Source: Clostridiaceae bacterium
GTDB lineage: Bacteria; Bacillota_A; Clostridia; Acetivibrionales; Acetivibrionaceae
Direction of reading: 5' to 3'
NCBI GenBank assembly: GCA_012513545.1
Contig: JAAZCB010000996.1
Coordinates: forward strand, 1-8,638
DNA length: 8,638 nucleotides
The position numbers were made by a program, and so were the translations under genes. This document shows, piece after piece, positions 6,178 through 8,638 of this stretch. Below the pieces are notes generated by a model. It worked only from the letters and a program-made list of their open reading frames with translations. It was not told the origin of the DNA and searched no databases. Position 1 is the stretch's first letter. Every line of letters starts with the position of its first letter.

Positions 6178-7488
6178 ATGCCGTTCAGCAAGTTGTTTAC
6201 GATACTCTTGGCTGTTGGAACAATCCCCATACTGATTGCTTCTTTAATAGGACTGGAGTTTTATATGTTTATTATATATAACATCCTTCTTGTTGTGCTG
6301 TTCATAATTGATTTAAGAATAACTCCGGGGAAGGAAGAACTCGAGGTTTCAAGGATATGTGACAACAAGCTTTCCATGGGCACGGAAAATGACATAATAA
6401 TAAGTATCAGAAATAACAGCAATTATTATTTGGATATTGAAGCTTTAGATGAGATTCCACAGTTTATGAAAACAAAAAGAAGTATTGTAAAGTTCAGGGC
6501 GGTTCCTCACTATGATACTGAGGGAAGGTATGTTGTCATACCGGAAAAGAGAGGAGAATTCACTTTCGGGAAAATCCATGTAGGCTACAGGGGGATTCTG
6601 AGATTATGCCACAAAACAGGAAAATATGATCTTGAAGAAAGATATAAGGTGTATCCGAACCTTAAGGATCTTAGCAGATATGGCCTTGCAGCTATAAAAA
6701 GAAACCAGTTGATCCAGGGAGTGAAAAGAGTAAGGAACTATGGTGCAGGAACTGAATTTGAAAGCCTGAAGGAATACAATGAGGGAGATGACTACAGGAA
6801 AGTAAACTGGCTTGCTACTGCAAGGGCAAACAAGCTGATAGTAAATACCTATGAACCTGAAAAGAATCAGCAGGTAATGATTATGCTTGACTCAAGCAGG
6901 GTTATGAACTCGGAAATAGACTTTATTAAAAAGCTGGATTATGCTATCAATTCATCTTTTCTTCTTGCAGACATAGCTATAAAAAAGGGTGACAATGTAG
7001 GTGTTATGGTATTTGACAGTAGTGTAAAGCGTTATATAAAGCCTGGTAAAGGTGTGGGACAGTTTCAGCTTATAGCAGAGAATCTTTATAATGTTGAAGA
7101 AAACTTTGTATCTGCAGATTATGCCGGTGCACTTACCTATTTGAACCAGTATCAGAATAGAAGAAGCCTTTTATGTATTTTTACCGAACTTTTCAATGCT
7201 GATGAAGCAATCCAGCTGTCGCTTGCCCTTAAAAACATAGCTAAAAGCCATGTTCCGCTGGTTATAACAATAAAGGATATGAGAATTTATCAAATATCTG
7301 AAAGTCGGATTAAAGAAACAAAGGACATTTTCTTAAAGACCGCATCTATGAAACTTATAGAGGAAAGGGAGAAAATTCAAAAAATATTCAATGAGTCGGG
7401 GATTGCAGTTGTAGATGTACCTCCTGATAAGCTTTCAGTTGAGGTGGTTAACAAGTATCTTGCAATGAAGTCAATGCTGCAGCTTTAG
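6178..7488 (+). CDS. DUF58 (von Willebrand A-like) membrane protein
   Basis: A 436-residue protein from the preferred start. Two adjacent N-terminal transmembrane helices (about 6-24 and 27-46) anchor it. A beta-rich region (about 52-160) follows, then the DUF58 signature with EYNEGDDYRKVNWLATAR at 199-216, and a von Willebrand factor A-like domain (about 232-400). The MIDAS-like loop reads LDSSRVM (Asp238, Ser240, Val242), so the last serine of the DxSxS pattern is replaced by valine; GDNVGVMVFD (272-281) and CIFTEL (333-338) are later strands of the domain, the latter with Glu where Asp is usual. It is the standard partner of MoxR ATPases; by inference MoxR acts on this protein or on a complex containing it. 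It starts 54 bases after the MoxR stop. No clear terminator follows; a small GC-rich inverted repeat at the stop (7479-7494) lacks a T-run. Confidence 0.92.
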   Translation: MPFSKLFTILLAVGTIPILIASLIGLEFYMFIIYNILLVVLFIIDLRITPGKEELEVSRICDNKLSMGTENDIIISIRNNSNYYLDIEALDEIPQFMKTKRSIVKFRAVPHYDTEGRYVVIPEKRGEFTFGKIHVGYRGILRLCHKTGKYDLEERYKVYPNLKDLSRYGLAAIKRNQLIQGVKRVRNYGAGTEFESLKEYNEGDDYRKVNWLATARANKLIVNTYEPEKNQQVMIMLDSSRVMNSEIDFIKKLDYAINSSFLLADIAIKKGDNVGVMVFDSSVKRYIKPGKGVGQFQLIAENLYNVEENFVSADYAGALTYLNQYQNRRSLLCIFTELFNADEAIQLSLALKNIAKSHVPLVITIKDMRIYQISESRIKETKDIFLKTASMKLIEEREKIQKIFNESGIAVVDVPPDKLSVEVVNKYLAMKSMLQL

Positions 7489-7573
7489 TGCTGCTAGTCA
7501 TAAATGTGCATTAAATTACACAGGATAAATTAAAGCCGTTGGGTTATATTTTATATTTTTTTGGAGGTGCTTT

Positions 7574-8005
7574 ATGTTAAAAGAGTTTAAAGAGTTTGCA
7601 ATGAAGGGAAATGTTGTTGACCTGGCAGTTGGTGTAATTATTGGAGGTGCTTTTGGAAAAATTGTCACTTCCATGGTTAATGATATAATTATGCCATTAA
7701 TAGGTATGCTGCTTGGGAAAATAGACTTTACAAACCTGTTTGTTACTTTGGGAGATGGAAATTTCAAGACTATTGAAGAAGCTAAAGAAGCTGGTGTGGC
7801 GACTTTAAATTATGGAATGTTTATAAACAATATTATCGATTTTCTGATAATTGCGTTTTCAATATTTATCGTCATAAAACAGCTTAACCGTTTCACAAAG
7901 AAGAAGGAAGAGCCTAAACCTGCAACAACAAAAAAATGCAAATACTGCTTTAGCGAGGTGCATATTGAGGCAAGCAAATGTCCTCATTGTACATCTTCAC
8001 TATAG
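7574..8005 (+). CDS. mscL: Large-conductance mechanosensitive channel MscL with C-terminal zinc ribbon
   Basis: A 143-residue MscL, which forms a homopentameric pore in the cytoplasmic membrane that opens on membrane tension to release solutes in hypo-osmotic shock. The N-terminal amphipathic helix [20 protein letters not shown] (1-20) and first helix with [21 protein letters not shown] (21-41) are near-perfect family matches; the second helix spans about 83-104 ([15 protein letters not shown]). The periplasmic loop carries a TIEEAKEAG stretch. In place of the usual C-terminal helical bundle end there is a treble-cysteine-pair tail: Cys122-x2-Cys125-x10-Cys136-x2-Cys139, a zinc-ribbon-like module. 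GGAGGT at 7562-7567 lies 6 bases before the ATG. I saw no convincing promoter in 7489-7573, so it may have a weak promoter or be read through from the operon. Its 3' end overlaps the opposite-strand gene by 6 bp. Confidence 0.97.
   Translation: MLKEFKEFAMKGNVVDLAVGVIIGGAFGKIVTSMVNDIIMPLIGMLLGKIDFTNLFVTLGDGNFKTIEEAKEAGVATLNYGMFINNIIDFLIIAFSIFIVIKQLNRFTKKKEEPKPATTKKCKYCFSEVHIEASKCPHCTSSL
8000..8005. other. Palindromic shared stop site CTATAG of two convergent genes
   Basis: CTATAG reads CTA TAG (Leu-stop) on both strands. It ends mscL on the plus strand and the SpoIIM-like gene on the minus strand, so each stop codon is the complement of the other gene's last sense codon. No terminator hairpin is visible between or just beyond the two genes. 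Confidence 0.95.
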
Positions 8006-8638
8006 AATTTTGTCTTTAAGTCTGTATTTCATGTTAGGTACTATTATGTAAACGGCAAACAATAAAAGTGTAAATAATGCGAAAACAAGCTTGCCTGCTT
8101 CGGAGATTTTATCGGAGGGAGTAATATTCCCTTCGATTATTCCAGCTATGATAAACATGGGGATAGTACCTAGAACAAGCTTTAAAGCTGTTTTCCCACG
8201 TATTATCAAGGAGTCCTTTCTTGAATAAGATAAAGGATTTATTAATGAGTACCCGACAATTATTCCCGCACCACCGCAAATAAAAATGGCTAAAAGCTCG
8301 ATTACGCCATGAGGAAGAATGAGAGACCAGAATAGCAGGTTTGCCCCCTTATGAAAATAAAGTGCGGCAAATCCTCCCAACATGTAGCCGTTTACCAGCA
8401 AGACCCATGAGGTTCCGACGCCCATGGTGATACCAAGCACAAAGGATATTATACCAACTCTTATATTATTTGTAAGGATAAAGCTTGACATTACTGAATT
8501 ATCCCAGCTTTCCCGAGCACCGTAAACATCGCTGTCCAAAATTGCATCTACCTGCTCTTTTGGAAGAAATGCGATTGCATTGTCTACAGAGATTAGTGTA
8601 AAGATAAAACTTATAGCTGACCCAAGCATAAAAACGAA
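8000..8638 (-). CDS. SpoIIM-like (DUF95) membrane protein, C-terminal part (5' end outside window)
   Basis: The frame stays open to the right edge (FVF before the first visible Met at 8629), and the start lies outside the window; long members of the family have roughly 320 residues. Visible part, counted from that Met: a hydrophobic segment at 1-20, an acidic loop with [15 protein letters not shown] (36-50), helices at about 56-76, 79-92, 99-128, 148-165 and 180-198. Family marks are NNIRVGI (54-60), [19 protein letters not shown] (104-122) and IIEGNITPS (164-172), typical of the broad SpoIIM/DUF95 family. That family includes the sporulation protein SpoIIM, but this gene matches the longer non-sporulation type that accompanies MoxR-DUF58-DUF4129 clusters, so the symbol spoIIM is not given. 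Function unknown, probably part of the same membrane system. It converges on mscL and shares the CTATAG stop site. Confidence 0.87.
   Translation of the reverse strand, partial: FVFMLGSAISFIFTLISVDNAIAFLPKEQVDAILDSDVYGARESWDNSVMSSFILTNNIRVGIISFVLGITMGVGTSWVLLVNGYMLGGFAALYFHKGANLLFWSLILPHGVIELLAIFICGGAGIIVGYSLINPLSYSRKDSLIIRGKTALKLVLGTIPMFIIAGIIEGNITPSDKISEAGKLVFALFTLLLFAVYIIVPNMKYRLKDKIL

Noticed and set aside
7479..7494. GCAGC/GCTGC inverted repeat at the DUF58 stop as a terminator
   Set aside because: Only five base pairs with a 6-base loop and no following T-run; the T-run at 7555-7562 is too far away and belongs to the mscL leader.
8000..8629. Treating the Met at 8629 as the true start of a ~209-residue SpoIIM like that of Bacillus subtilis
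   Set aside because: The frame remains open to the window edge, no ribosome site can be seen within the few remaining bases, and the visible motifs fit the longer family type, whose N-terminal part would lie outside.

Overview
The window looks like chromosomal sequence from a low-GC, spore-forming Firmicute of the class Clostridia. Grounds: AT-rich DNA with A/T-rich codon use, strong AGGAGG-type ribosome sites, intrinsic terminators with T-runs, a pyrimidine-nucleoside phosphorylase gene followed by a DacF-type D-Ala-D-Ala carboxypeptidase gene (an order common in spore-formers), and an MscL carrying a zinc-ribbon tail of the kind seen in Gram-positive anaerobes. The genus cannot be fixed from this sequence alone. 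No mobile element, phage gene, CRISPR array, tRNA or rRNA was seen.

Layout. Positions 2-586 hold the 3' end of a nucleoside phosphorylase gene entering from the left. A 273-bp gap with one imperfect hairpin leads to a GTG-started D-alanyl-D-alanine carboxypeptidase gene (860-2071). Two consecutive hairpins at 2111-2147 and 2192-2239 end that unit. A plausible sigma-A-type promoter at 2255-2283 then starts a tightly packed five-gene operon (2343-7488): a polytopic GPDPase-membrane-domain-like protein, a DUF4129 protein, a DUF4350 protein, a MoxR-type AAA+ ATPase and a DUF58 protein. The first four are joined by an 8-bp overlap, a 1-bp gap and a 4-bp ATGA overlap. After an 85-bp gap comes mscL (7574-8005), and on the opposite strand the 3' end of a SpoIIM-like (DUF95) membrane-protein gene running in from the right edge. 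These last two converge and overlap through the palindrome CTATAG, which serves as Leu-stop on both strands.

How the genes fit together. MoxR, DUF58, DUF4129, DUF4350, a multi-pass membrane protein and a SpoIIM-like protein form a set that recurs across bacteria and is still poorly understood. The usual picture, by inference, is a MoxR ATPase remodelling or chaperoning a membrane-anchored complex whose DUF58 member carries a von Willebrand-A-like domain. Here the set lies between a cell-wall carboxypeptidase and a mechanosensitive channel, so an envelope role is a reasonable but unproven guess. This recurrent, uncharacterised set is the best candidate in the window for a poorly described system. 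Points that stand out are a DUF58 MIDAS motif missing one serine, the MscL zinc ribbon, and the stop-to-stop overlap of mscL with the SpoIIM-like gene.
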